Both the position numbers and the translations under genes were made by a program. The notes below the pieces were generated by a model that had not been told where the DNA came from, did no database searches, and saw only the letters and a list, made by a program, of their open reading frames with translations. DNA of 64,000 nt from DATJKD01 sp963728295 (lineage in GTDB: Bacteria; Pseudomonadota; Gammaproteobacteria; Steroidobacterales; Steroidobacteraceae), in assembly GCA_963728295.1 (NCBI GenBank), contig CAVSKB010000016.1, forward strand, positions 62,001 to 126,000, in the 5' to 3' direction. Shown here piece after piece: positions 31,420-40,340 of this stretch (the first letter of the stretch is position 1; every line of letters begins with the position of its first letter).

Positions 31420-32794
31420 ATGGTCACGACGACTGCATCGATGCCCGCTGTGACGCGGGAAACCTGGCTCGGCCATCCGAAGGGGCTGTTCCTGCTGTTC
31501 GCCACAGAGATGTGGGAACGCTTCAGCTACTACGGCATGCGGGCCCTGCTCGTGCTGTCGCTCGTCGCGGGCGTCCAGAGCCGCCAACCCCGGCTTCGGC
31601 TGGTCGCAGGCGGAAGCGCTCAAGCTCTACGGCCTGTTCACCGGCTTCGTGTACTTCACGCCGCTGATCGGCGGCTGGCTGGCGGACAATTACCTGGGCC
31701 AGCGCAAGTCCGTGATCATCGGCGGCCTCGTGATGGCGGCCGGCCAGTTCACGCTGGCCTCGGCGATCCCGGGCAACCTCAGCCTCTTTTATGTCGGCCT
31801 GGTCCTGCTGGTGATCGGCAACGGCTTCTTCAAGCCGAACATCTCGACCATGGTCGGCGACCTGTACGCCGAAGGCGATGCGCGCCGCGACGCGCGCCTT
31901 CACGATCTTCTACATGGGCATCAACACGGGCGCCTTTCTCGCCCCGCTCGTGTGCTCGACGCTGGGCGAGGACCCCGCCATGGGCTGGCGTTACGGCTAC
32001 ATGGCGCCGGCATCGGCATGATCCTGTCGGTGATCATCCAGCTCGCCTTTGCGCGGCGATACCTCGACCAGATCGGCGTCGTGCCGGCCGCGCACCGCGC
32101 GCGCGCGAAGGCGGGCGGCAAGAAGGAGCCGCTCACCCACGAGGAGCTCGATCGCCTGCGCGTGATCTTCATGCTGTTCGTGTTCGTCGTGCTGTTCTGG
32201 GCGGCCTTCGAGCAGGCCGGCGGACTGATGAACCTGTACGCGGCGGACAAGACCGACCGGATGGTGGGCGCGTTCGAGGTGCCCGCCGGGTGGTTCCAGT
32301 CGCTGAACCCGCTCTTCATCGTGCTGCTCGCGCCGCTGTTCTCGATGGCCTGGCAGCGGCTCGGGGCGCGGGGTCGCAATCCGCCGACGCCGAACAAGAT
32401 GGTGTACGGCCTGATCCTGACCGGGATCGGCTTCCTGGCCATGGTCGCTGCGGTCTACGACCAGGCTGCGAACGGCAAGGCCAGCATGATCTGGCTCGTG
32501 ATCGCCTACTTCTTCCACACGACGGGCGAGCTCTGCATCTCGCCGGTGGGACTGTCAATGGTGACCAAGCTGGCGCCGCTGCGACTCGCCTCGCTGATGA
32601 TGGGCGTCTGGTTCCTGATCAATTTCGTTGCCAACTGGCTCGCCGGCATCATCGGCTCGTTTGCCGAGCAGCTGGGTGAGCTCACGATCTTCGGTGGCAT
32701 CGCAGCCACCTTGTTCGTGTTCTCGGTCGTGCTCTGGCTCTTCTCCGGCACTCTTGTGCGCTGGATGCATGGCGCCGAGAAAGTCACGCACTGA
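31420..32794 (+). CDS. Second proton-dependent oligopeptide transporter (POT/PTR2), three indels
   Basis: About 457 residues after repair. The start MVTTTASMPAVTRETWLGHP is followed by LFATEMWERFSYYGMRALLVL. A +1 shift near 31585 leads to FGWSQAEALKLYGLFTGFVY. Another near 31893 leads to FTIFYMGINTGAFLAPLVC. A one-base deletion near 32005 returns to AGIGMILSVIIQLAF. The remaining helices are intact up to the stop. It is a homologue of the preceding gene, probably a tandem duplication with diverged specificity, and is followed 38 bases later by the M2 peptidase on the same strand. Confidence 0.9.
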
Positions 32795-32832
32795 CACGAC
32801 CATCTCCCTTTCCCGATTGCTGGAGTCCGATC

Positions 32833-34629
32833 ATGAGCAGAACCCTGCGGCATGCCGTCGTCTGCGCGCTCACGCTTTCCGTGCTGCCTGCCGGCTTCGC
32901 GCAGGCAGAGACCGCCGATGAGTTCGTCGCGCGGACCAACCGCGAGCTGACCGAACTCGCGCTCGAGGTCAATGCGGCGGGGTGGACGCAGGCGACCTAT
33001 ATCAACGTCGACACCCAGCTCATCAATGCGAAGGCGACCGAGCGCTTTCTCGAGTACCTGGGTAAGGCAGTCGAGGAGGCCAAGAAGTTCGAGGGCCAGC
33101 CGATGAGCCCGGCCTCGAAGCGCGCGCTCAAGCTCCTCAAGTTCAACGTCTCCGCGCCCGCGCCGGACGATCCGGCCAGGCGCGCGGAGTTCTCGAAGCT
33201 CCTCGCCGCGATGGATGCCAAATATGGCTCGGCGGAGTACTGCCCGCAGGGTCCCGAGTCCTGCCGTGACGAGACCAAGCTCAAGGCAGTGCTCGAATCG
33301 AGCCGCAACTACGACGAGTTGCTCGATGCCTGGACCGGCTGGCATTCCACCGCCCGGCCGCTGCGCGCCGACTACGCTCGCTACGTGGATCTCGCGAACG
33401 AGGGCGCGCGCGGGTTCGGGTTCGAGGACCTGGGTGTCATGTGGCGGTCGAACTACGACATGTCCGCGGCGGAGTTCCAGCGCGAGACGGCGCGTCTCTA
33501 CGGACAGGTGCAGCCGCTCTACAAGGAGCTGCACTGCTACACGCGCAACAAGCTGCAGCAGAAGTATGGCGCCGACAAGGTGGCCTCCGGCAAGCCGATC
33601 CCGGCCCACCTGCTCGGCAACATGTGGGCGCAGCAGTGGGACGCGATATACGAGCTGCTCGAGCCGTATCCGGGGGTGAGCAGCCTCGACGTCGACTCGG
33701 CGCTCGAAAGCCAGGGCTACGACGCCGTCAAGATGACGAAGTCCGCGGAGAGCTTCTACAAGTCGATCGCGTTCCCGGCTCTGCCACAGACCTTCTGGGA
33801 GCGGTCGATGCTAACGCAGCCGCGCGACCGCGACGTGCAGTGCCACGCGAGCGCCTGGCACATGGACGGCAAGGAAGACGTGCGCATCAAGCAGTGCATT
33901 CGCCCGACGTACGAGGAGCTGCGCACCATCTATCACGAGCTCGGCCACGTCTATTACGACCTCTGGTACAAGGACCAGCCGTACCTGTTCCAGAACGGCG
34001 CGCACGAGGGTTTCCACGAGGCCATCGGGGATACGGTCAACCTGTCGATGACGCCGGCCTACCTCGCGCAGATCGGGCTCGTCACCAAGGCCGGCACATC
34101 CCGCGAAGCGGTGATCAACCAGCAGATGAAGATGGCGCTCGAGAAGATCGCCTTCCTGCCCTTCGGCAAGCTGATCGACGAGTGGCGCTGGAAGGTGTTC
34201 TCCGGAGAGGTGACGCCGGAGAACTACAATGCTGCGTGGTGGGCGCTGCGCGAGCAGTACCAGGGCGTGGCGCCGCCGGTCGCGCGCACCGAGGCCGACT
34301 TCGATCCGGGGGCGAAGTACCACGTGCCGGGTAATGTGTCGTACACGCGTTACTTCCTCTCGTTCATCATCCAGTTCCAGTTCCACAAGGCGCTGTGCGA
34401 GGCGGCCGGATTCAAGGGGCCGCTGTCCGAGTGCTCGATCTACGGCAACGAGGTCGCGGGCAAGAAGTTCGGCGCGATGCTTGCCAAGGGCGCGAGCGTG
34501 CCCTGGCAGGACGCGCTGTTCGAGCTCACGGGGACGCGCGAGATGGATGCCTCGGCGATCCTCGACTATTTCGCGCCGCTGCAGGGGTGGCTCAAGCAGC
34601 AGAACAAGGGACAGAAGTGCGGCTGGTAG
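32833..34629 (+). CDS. M2 family peptidyl-dipeptidase (angiotensin-converting-enzyme-like)
   Basis: A 598-residue exported zinc peptidase. A signal peptide is seen at the N-terminus (MSRTLRHAVVCALTLSVLPA, cleavage near AQA-E). The zinc motif is HELGH with the downstream ligand Glu in EGFHEAIGD, exactly as in peptidase family M2. These enzymes remove dipeptides from the C-terminus of peptides. A GGAG ribosome binding site precedes the ATG at 32833. It sits between a POT dipeptide importer and an OPT oligopeptide importer, an arrangement that suggests release followed by uptake of dipeptides. The frame is intact. Confidence 0.93.
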   Translation: MSRTLRHAVVCALTLSVLPAGFAQAETADEFVARTNRELTELALEVNAAGWTQATYINVDTQLINAKATERFLEYLGKAVEEAKKFEGQPMSPASKRALKLLKFNVSAPAPDDPARRAEFSKLLAAMDAKYGSAEYCPQGPESCRDETKLKAVLESSRNYDELLDAWTGWHSTARPLRADYARYVDLANEGARGFGFEDLGVMWRSNYDMSAAEFQRETARLYGQVQPLYKELHCYTRNKLQQKYGADKVASGKPIPAHLLGNMWAQQWDAIYELLEPYPGVSSLDVDSALESQGYDAVKMTKSAESFYKSIAFPALPQTFWERSMLTQPRDRDVQCHASAWHMDGKEDVRIKQCIRPTYEELRTIYHELGHVYYDLWYKDQPYLFQNGAHEGFHEAIGDTVNLSMTPAYLAQIGLVTKAGTSREAVINQQMKMALEKIAFLPFGKLIDEWRWKVFSGEVTPENYNAAWWALREQYQGVAPPVARTEADFDPGAKYHVPGNVSYTRYFLSFIIQFQFHKALCEAAGFKGPLSECSIYGNEVAGKKFGAMLAKGASVPWQDALFELTGTREMDASAILDYFAPLQGWLKQQNKGQKCGW

Positions 34630-34639
34630 GAAAACGACA

Positions 34640-36595
34640 ATGACGCCGACCACCGTTGCTCCGCAGCTCACCGTCCGCGCGATCGTGCTCGCGATCATCC
34701 TCGCGATGATCCTGGCGGCGGCGAACACGTACCTCGGGCTCTTCGCAGGTCTCACGATCGCCTCGGCGATCCCGGCGGCCGTCGTCTCGATGGCGGTGCT
34801 GCGGGTGCTCGGCGGCGGCGGGATCCTGGAGAACAACATCGTGCAGACCGGCGCCTCTGCCGGTTCATCGATCGCATCGGGGGTGATTTTCACGGTGCCG
34901 GCGCTCGTGATCCTCGGCCACTGGGCCGATTTCGACTACCTCTGGGTGCTCGCGATCGCAGGCCTCGGCGGCATCCTCGGCGTGTTCTTCTCGGTGCCGC
35001 TGCGCCGCGCGCTCATCGTCGAGCAACAACTCGCGTTCCCGGAAGGCAAGGCCGCGGCCGAGGTGCTCAAGACCGGGGAGAATCCGGGCGCCGGCGTAAA
35101 GATCCTCGCGTTGTCGGCGGTCGGCGGCGGTCTCGCGAAGCTTGCGGCGGGCAGTGGCCTGCGGCTGATCCCGGACACCGCCGCCGCGGCGGGCTGGGTC
35201 GGCAAGGGGATCGCGTACTTCGGCACGAATCTCTCGCCGGCGTTGCTGGCGGTCGGCTACATCGTCGGGCTCAACATCGGCATCCTCGTCGTGCTGGGCG
35301 GGATCATCTCCTGGAACATCGCGATTCCGATCTACAGCGCGTATTTCCTCGACGGCAATCCGGCGCTGGCATCGGCGCTCGCGGGTGCCAGCGCCGAGGA
35401 CGCGGCCGGCGCGATCTGGTCGGCGCAGATCCGCTACCTGGGTGTCGGCGCGATGCTGATCGGCGGGATGTGGGCGCTGATCTCGATCCGCAGCTCCCTC
35501 CTCTCGGGCGTAAAGAGCGGACTCGCCGCGGCGCGCGCCGGCGCCGGGAACGTCATATCGCACACCGAGCAGGACCTGCCGATGAAGGCGATCCTGATCG
35601 GGATCCTGCTCTTCACATTGCCGTTGTTCGTCCTCTACCAGAACATCGTCGGCAACCTGGGTGTCAGCCTTCCTATGACGATCATCATGATCGTCGCGGG
35701 ATTTCTCTTCTGCTCGGTGTCCGCCTACATGGCCGGACTCGTCGGGTCGTCGAACAATCCCGTATCCGGCATCACTATCTGCACGATCCTGTTCGCCGCG
35801 GTCGTGCTGATGCTGCTGATGGGCCGCGACGCGGCCCTCGGGCCGGTGGCCGCGATCATGATCGGCGCGGTGGTCTGCTGCGCTGCCTGCATCGGCGGCG
35901 ACAACCTGCAGGACCTGAAATGCGGCTACATCGTGGGCGCCACTCCCTGGAAGCAGCAGGTCATGCTGGCAATCGGCGCAGCCTCGAGCGCGCTTGTCAT
36001 GGCGCCCGTGCTGAACCTGTTGCTCAAGGCTTACGGGATCGGCGTGCCTACGGCGCAGCACCCCGATCCGCTCCTCGCGCCCCAGGCAACGCTGATGGCC
36101 TCGGTCGCGAAAGGCATGTTCGGCGGTGCGCTGCCCTGGGACATGGTGGCGATCGGCGCGCTGATCGGCGCAGCCATCATCGCCTGGGACGTCTGGCTCA
36201 AGCGGCGAGGCGCGAAATTCCGTGCGCCGGTGCTTGCGGTCGCGGTGGGAATTTACCTGCCGCTCGAGCTTTCGGTGCCGATATTCGCAGGCGGTCTGAT
36301 CGCGCACCTGGTCGATCGCAGGCTCGGTACGTCCGGCGCATCGGATGATGGTGAACGCGCGAAGCGTAACGGCATGCTGTTCGCTGCCGGCCTCATCACC
36401 GGTGAGGCGCTGATGGGTATTTTCATCGCGGTACCGATCGTCAGCTCGGGCCGTGGCGATGTGCTGGCGCTGCCCTTGAACCTGCAGTTCGGCGAGTGGC
36501 TCGGTCTTGCGATCGTCGGTGCGCTCGCGGCCTGGCTCTATGCCACCGGATCGCGACGGGACCTGGCCGACGCTCCTCGGCTCAAGTCCGGCTGA
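34640..36595 (+). CDS. OPT/YSL family oligopeptide transporter
   Basis: A 651-residue membrane protein beginning at the ATG at 34640, ten bases after the M2 stop. Upstream in-frame codons lie within the M2 gene and were discarded. The N-terminal signature is NTYLGLFAGLTIASAIPAAV, then NIVQTGASAGSSIASG, and later SSNNPVSGITI and IGGDNLQDLK, all characteristic of bacterial OPT proteins. The family transports oligopeptides and peptide-like metal chelates. Close linkage to the M2 peptidase suggests peptides. A typical count of about 14-16 helices can be traced. Confidence 0.92.
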   Translation: MTPTTVAPQLTVRAIVLAIILAMILAAANTYLGLFAGLTIASAIPAAVVSMAVLRVLGGGGILENNIVQTGASAGSSIASGVIFTVPALVILGHWADFDYLWVLAIAGLGGILGVFFSVPLRRALIVEQQLAFPEGKAAAEVLKTGENPGAGVKILALSAVGGGLAKLAAGSGLRLIPDTAAAAGWVGKGIAYFGTNLSPALLAVGYIVGLNIGILVVLGGIISWNIAIPIYSAYFLDGNPALASALAGASAEDAAGAIWSAQIRYLGVGAMLIGGMWALISIRSSLLSGVKSGLAAARAGAGNVISHTEQDLPMKAILIGILLFTLPLFVLYQNIVGNLGVSLPMTIIMIVAGFLFCSVSAYMAGLVGSSNNPVSGITICTILFAAVVLMLLMGRDAALGPVAAIMIGAVVCCAACIGGDNLQDLKCGYIVGATPWKQQVMLAIGAASSALVMAPVLNLLLKAYGIGVPTAQHPDPLLAPQATLMASVAKGMFGGALPWDMVAIGALIGAAIIAWDVWLKRRGAKFRAPVLAVAVGIYLPLELSVPIFAGGLIAHLVDRRLGTSGASDDGERAKRNGMLFAAGLITGEALMGIFIAVPIVSSGRGDVLALPLNLQFGEWLGLAIVGALAAWLYATGSRRDLADAPRLKSG

Positions 36596-36698
36596 TCTGC
36601 TGCTGCGACGTTCCTGCGGCGCAACCCCGAGAGCTTGAGCGCGTCCACGACCGACGCAGGTATGCTGCACCCGAGCCCAGCCCACGACGCGATTCGCC

Positions 36699-37598
36699 GT
36701 GCCCGACCCCCGACAGCCCTGGAGCCAGGGCACGAAGATCATCGCGGCCTTCGCGGTCATCTACCTCGTCTGGGGATCGACCTTTCTCGCAACCAGGATC
36801 GGCGTGCTGGAGATGCCGCCGCTGCTCTTTGCGGCAGGACGGTTCACCATCGCCGGCACGCTGCTCGCGGGTGCGGCACTCGTACTTCGCGAGTCCTTTC
36901 CGCGGACGCGGCGCGAGTGGCTGCACGCGGGTCTGTTCTCGATCCTGATGGTTCCAATGAGTAACGGGCTCAGTACCGTTGCGGTTCGTCATGTGCCGTC
37001 GAACGAGGCCGCCTTGCTCGCCGCGGGCTCGGCGCTCTGGCTTGCGGGCCTCGGCGCGATCGGACCGCGCGGTCACAAGCTGAGCACAGGTTCGATCCTG
37101 GGACTGTCCCTCGGGCTCGCGGGGGTGGTCCTGCTGGTGTGGCCGCACGCAGACGCGGCACCCGGGCATCTCGGCTGGCGAACGCTGCTCCTTTTCAGCA
37201 GCATGAACTTCGCAATCGCCTCGATCGTCTACCGCGACGCGCAGCTCGCGGTCGGTCCTATGGCCTTCAACGCAACCATCATGCTGCTGGGCGCGGTGTG
37301 TCTCGCAATCGTGGGTGTGATCACGGGCGAGCCGTCGCGATGGCGCTGGAGCGGTACAGGCATCGGGGCGATGCTTTATCTGGCGCTCTTTGGCTCGGCG
37401 CTGGCCTACACGTCCTACACCTGGCTCCTGAAACGCGCGCCCGCCGACCGCGTCGGGACGTTCGCCTACGTCAATCCTGCGATCGCGACCGTGCTCGGTT
37501 GGGCCGTCCTTGGCGAGGCGTTGACGCGGGTGCAACTCCTGGGTGTGCTCGTGATCCTCGCTGGCGTGGCGCTGGTGACCTTCGCGTCCGGACGGTGA
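36699..37598 (+). CDS. EamA/DMT superfamily transporter
   Basis: A 299-residue protein with ten predicted helices in two EamA repeats. The GTG start at 36699 leads to MPDPRQPWSQGTKIIAAFAV, followed by YLVWGSTFLATRIGV, the hallmark of the drug/metabolite transporter YedA/RhaT-like branch. The second repeat ends with LGWAVLGEALTRVQLLGVL. Substrate cannot be predicted: amino-acid or metabolite export is usual. It converges with the small membrane protein that follows after 3 bases. Confidence 0.88.
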   Translation: MPDPRQPWSQGTKIIAAFAVIYLVWGSTFLATRIGVLEMPPLLFAAGRFTIAGTLLAGAALVLRESFPRTRREWLHAGLFSILMVPMSNGLSTVAVRHVPSNEAALLAAGSALWLAGLGAIGPRGHKLSTGSILGLSLGLAGVVLLVWPHADAAPGHLGWRTLLLFSSMNFAIASIVYRDAQLAVGPMAFNATIMLLGAVCLAIVGVITGEPSRWRWSGTGIGAMLYLALFGSALAYTSYTWLLKRAPADRVGTFAYVNPAIATVLGWAVLGEALTRVQLLGVLVILAGVALVTFASGR

Positions 37599-37601
37599 AC
37601 T

Positions 37602-37970
37602 TCACTTTCCGATCCGCTCCAAACGGCCTTTCGAGCCGATCAGGCTGGAGCCCAGCCAGGACACCAGCCACACGATCACCGCGGCGCCCATCGCCGTCCA
37701 GAATCCGGAGATCGTGAAGCCTGGCACCAGGCGCGCGACGAGGCCGACCATGGCGGCGTTGAGGACGAACAGGAACAGGCCGAGCGTCACGAGGGTGAGC
37801 GGCAGCGTGAGGATAAACGCGATCGGCCGCACCAGCGCGTTGACGATCCCGAGCAGCACCGCCGCGATCGCGAGCTTGCCAGGAGACTCGAAGGCGATAC
37901 CCGGCAGCACGAGGCTCGCCACCCAGAGCCCGAGCGCCGAGATCGCGGCGCGCAGCAGGAATCCGACCAT
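37602..37970 (-). CDS. Phage-holin-superfamily-IV (YvlD-like) small membrane protein
   Basis: A 122-residue protein with four hydrophobic helices (MVGFLLRAAISALGLWVASL, then LPGIAF, NALVRPIAFILTLPLTL and VLNAAMVGLVARLVPGF). The pattern NxxVRPIxxxLTLPLT is diagnostic of the family. Although named after mycobacteriophage holins, chromosomal members are common in bacteria and are not a sign of prophage. The start at 37970 was chosen because upstream codons in the frame are not hydrophobic and do not resemble the family. Confidence 0.85.
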   Translation of the reverse strand: MVGFLLRAAISALGLWVASLVLPGIAFESPGKLAIAAVLLGIVNALVRPIAFILTLPLTLVTLGLFLFVLNAAMVGLVARLVPGFTISGFWTAMGAAVIVWLVSWLGSSLIGSKGRLERIGK

Positions 37971-38046
37971 GGTTTCGCTCCCCGATTGCTTTTGCAGGGA
38001 TGGTAAAGGAATCTGTCGATCGCTCAAACACCGCCCGGAGCTCTCA

Positions 38047-38448
38047 ATGGCCCCAGTCGCCGTAGTCATCATCATCGCCGTCATCCAGTTCGTCGTCATC
38101 GCGTGGCTGGTCGGACGCGCGCGGGCGCGCTACGGCATCAAGGCGCCCGCCACGACCGGGCACGAAGTCTTCGAGCGCTGGTTCCGCGTGCAGCAGAACA
38201 CGCTGGAGCTGCTGATCGTCTTCATTCCCGCGGTCTCGTTGTTCGCGATTTACGTCCATCCGAACTGGGCGGCATGGATCGGGTTGGTGTACGTCGTCGG
38301 CCGTATCGTCTACACGCGTGCCTACGTTGCCGATCCCTCGCGGCGCAGTTTCGGATTCGGATTGAGCATGGCGCCGATCCTCGTGCTGCTCGCGGGCGCG
38401 CTCATCGGCGCGCTGCGAGCGATGCTGGAGACCACTCCGGGGACTTAG
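38047..38448 (+). CDS. MAPEG family membrane protein
   Basis: A 133-residue four-helix protein. The MAPEG (glutathione-related eicosanoid and detoxification enzymes) pattern is visible as RARARYGIKAP, then FERWFRVQQNTLELLIVF and the later YVVGRIVYTRAYV with the conserved Arg and Tyr residues. It starts at the ATG at 38047, divergent from the holin-like gene, and its stop overlaps the end of the convergent DJ-1 gene by 4 bases. Function in bacteria is mostly unknown; glutathione transfer is possible. Confidence 0.87.
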   Translation: MAPVAVVIIIAVIQFVVIAWLVGRARARYGIKAPATTGHEVFERWFRVQQNTLELLIVFIPAVSLFAIYVHPNWAAWIGLVYVVGRIVYTRAYVADPSRRSFGFGLSMAPILVLLAGALIGALRAMLETTPGT

Positions 38449-39065
38449 GCGGGCAGTGCCACCGGCTGCGGCCGCTGCAGGCGGGATTCGATCTCGCCAC
38501 GTACGCGCCCGCCCACAAGCAACTCGATCAGCGTCAGCGCGAAGTCGATCGCGGTACCGGGGCCGCGCGAGGTGACGATCCGGCCATCGATCACCACGGG
38601 GGCCATGCTCAACTGAAGCCCCGGTGTCGATTCCGCGTCGAGAAAGCCGGGAAAGCTCGTCGCGGCGCGCCCGTCGAGAATGCCGGCGTGCGCCAGGACG
38701 CTGGGTGCTGCGCAGATCGCGGCCACGTAGCCGCCGCGGGCGCTGGCCCGCCGCAGCATCTCGACGATCCTGGCGTCGTTCTTGAGGTGCGCCGCACCCG
38801 GCATCCCGCCGGGTAGCACGATCATCTCGAAGTCGGCCTCGTCGACCTCCGCGAGCCGTGCATCGGCCTGCACAGCGATACCGTGCGAACCCACGACCAG
38901 CCCCGCGCCAGGCACCGCTCGCGACGGAGCCGTCAGCGATGAATCGGGTTCGGGACCGGCGCGCGCGATACACACCTCGATGCCGGCGCGCCGCAGCAGG
39001 TCGATTACCGTGACTGCCTCGATCTCCTCGAAGCCCTCCGCGAGCGGAACCAGCACCCTGGCCAT
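38445..39065 (-). CDS. DJ-1 family protein (YajL/ThiJ-like)
   Basis: A 206-residue cytoplasmic protein of the DJ-1 branch: N-terminal VLVPLAEGFEEIEAVTVIDL with the conserved Glu, and the nucleophile elbow AAICAAPSVLA with its cysteine, then LDGRAATSFPGF. Bacterial members are described as oxidative-stress chaperones or deglycases. It lies 17 bases downstream of ctpA in the same direction and is probably the last gene of an EAL-ctpA-DJ-1 transcription unit. Confidence 0.88.
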   Translation of the reverse strand: MARVLVPLAEGFEEIEAVTVIDLLRRAGIEVCIARAGPEPDSSLTAPSRAVPGAGLVVGSHGIAVQADARLAEVDEADFEMIVLPGGMPGAAHLKNDARIVEMLRRASARGGYVAAICAAPSVLAHAGILDGRAATSFPGFLDAESTPGLQLSMAPVVIDGRIVTSRGPGTAIDFALTLIELLVGGRVRGEIESRLQRPQPVALPA

Positions 39066-39082
39066 CGGCGTCGGCCGCGCGG

Positions 39083-40316
39083 TCAGTGCGTTTCCATCCG
39101 CGCGATCTGCGGACCGAGCCCGCGATCGCGCAGGTACTGCAGTGCCGCCTGCACCGCCGGGTCCGCGGCGACAGGGCGGTCGATGTCACGCGTTGCGGGC
39201 GGAGAGGCTGCGATGACGTAGTCGGGCTCGAGTCCGCGCTCGTGGATCGACGCGCCGGAAGGCGTGTAGTACCGCGAGGTGGTGAGCTTGAGCGCCTGCC
39301 CGTGACGCAGCGGGATGACCGTCTGCACCGAGCCCTTGCCGAAGGTCCGCTGGCCCATCAGCGTAGCGCGGTCGTGATCGCGAAGCGCCCCGGCGACGAT
39401 CTCCGAGCCGGACGCCGAACCGCCGTCGATCAGCACGACCAGGGGGGCACCGCGCAGCACGTCGCCGGCGGTTGCATCGATCTCGAACTTCGACTCGGGC
39501 GTCCGACCTTCGCCCCGTACGATGATTCCAGCCTCGAGAAACTCGTCGGCGACGCTCGCGGCTGCCTCGAGCACCCCACCCGGGTTGCCGCGCAGGTCGA
39601 GCACGAGTCCGCGCAGCCGCGCGTACCGGCCGGTGCCGATATGCGTGAGCGCAGCATCAAGGTCCGCCGGTGTCGAGTCGCTGAACTGCGTGATCCGGGC
39701 GTAACCGAAGCCGCCGGGCAGAGGCTCGGCGCGCACGGTCCGCACGTGGACCTCGGAGCGCTCCAGGTCGAAGGCCAGCGGCTCGGCTTCGCCCACGCGG
39801 CTCACCGCCAGGCGGACCCGCGAACCCGGGAACCCTCGCAGCCGCTCGATCGCCTCGTTCGAGACGCGAGGCGCTGACCTCGACGCCGTCCACCGTCAGC
39901 AGCACGTCACCCGACAGCACCCCGGCGCGCTCGGCGGGCGAGCCTTCGATCGGCGCGACGACCGTGACCCGGTCGTTGACTGCGGTCACCTCGATACCGA
40001 TCCCGGTGTAGCTGCCCGCGGTGTTGACCCGCATCTCGTCGTACGCGGCCGCGTCGAGGAATGCCGAATGGGGGTCCAGGCTCGCAATCACGCCCTCGAC
40101 CGCCGCCTGCTCCAGGCGCCCGTCGGGGAGCAGCTCGACGTACTCGCTGGCCACCCGCTCCTTGACCTCTTCAAGCAGGTCGTGCGGCGAGACCGCGCGC
40201 CCGGCCGCGTGCGGTGGGGCCCCGCGGCTCGCCACGCCATCGCGCACGAACGAGACACCGGAGCCGATCAGGACCCCGGCCATCACGGCCAGCAGTGTCT
40301 GCGTGGTCTTCTTCAC
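39083..40316 (-). CDS. ctpA: C-terminal processing peptidase (S41), one +1 frameshift
   Basis: About 410 residues after repair. The GTG start ending at 40316 gives a signal-anchor (TQTLLAVMAGVLIGSGVSFV). A PDZ domain follows (YTGIGIEVTAVNDRVTVVAP, then AERAGVLSGDVLLTVDGVEV). The frame shifts +1 near 39870 within the PDZ region, between EVSASRL and NEAIERLRGFPGS. The catalytic part has GGSASGSEIVAGAL with Ser and RTFGKGSVQTV with Lys, the S41 Ser-Lys dyad. It trims periplasmic proteins, and envC-ctpA linkage is widespread. Here a GGDEF-EAL gene lies between envC and ctpA, and gpmI is absent. Confidence 0.9.
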
Positions 40317-40340
40317 AAGCCGGGCAACACGAAGTCGAAG

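Noticed and set aside
34865..36760. Open frame of 631 codons opposite the OPT transporter
   Set aside because: Composition is dominated by Arg, Asp, His and Gln, a typical shadow of a membrane-protein gene. The plus-strand OPT motifs are clear.
37602..37970. Holin-like protein as a prophage sign
   Set aside because: It belongs to a widespread chromosomal family, and no phage structural, integrase or lysis genes are nearby.
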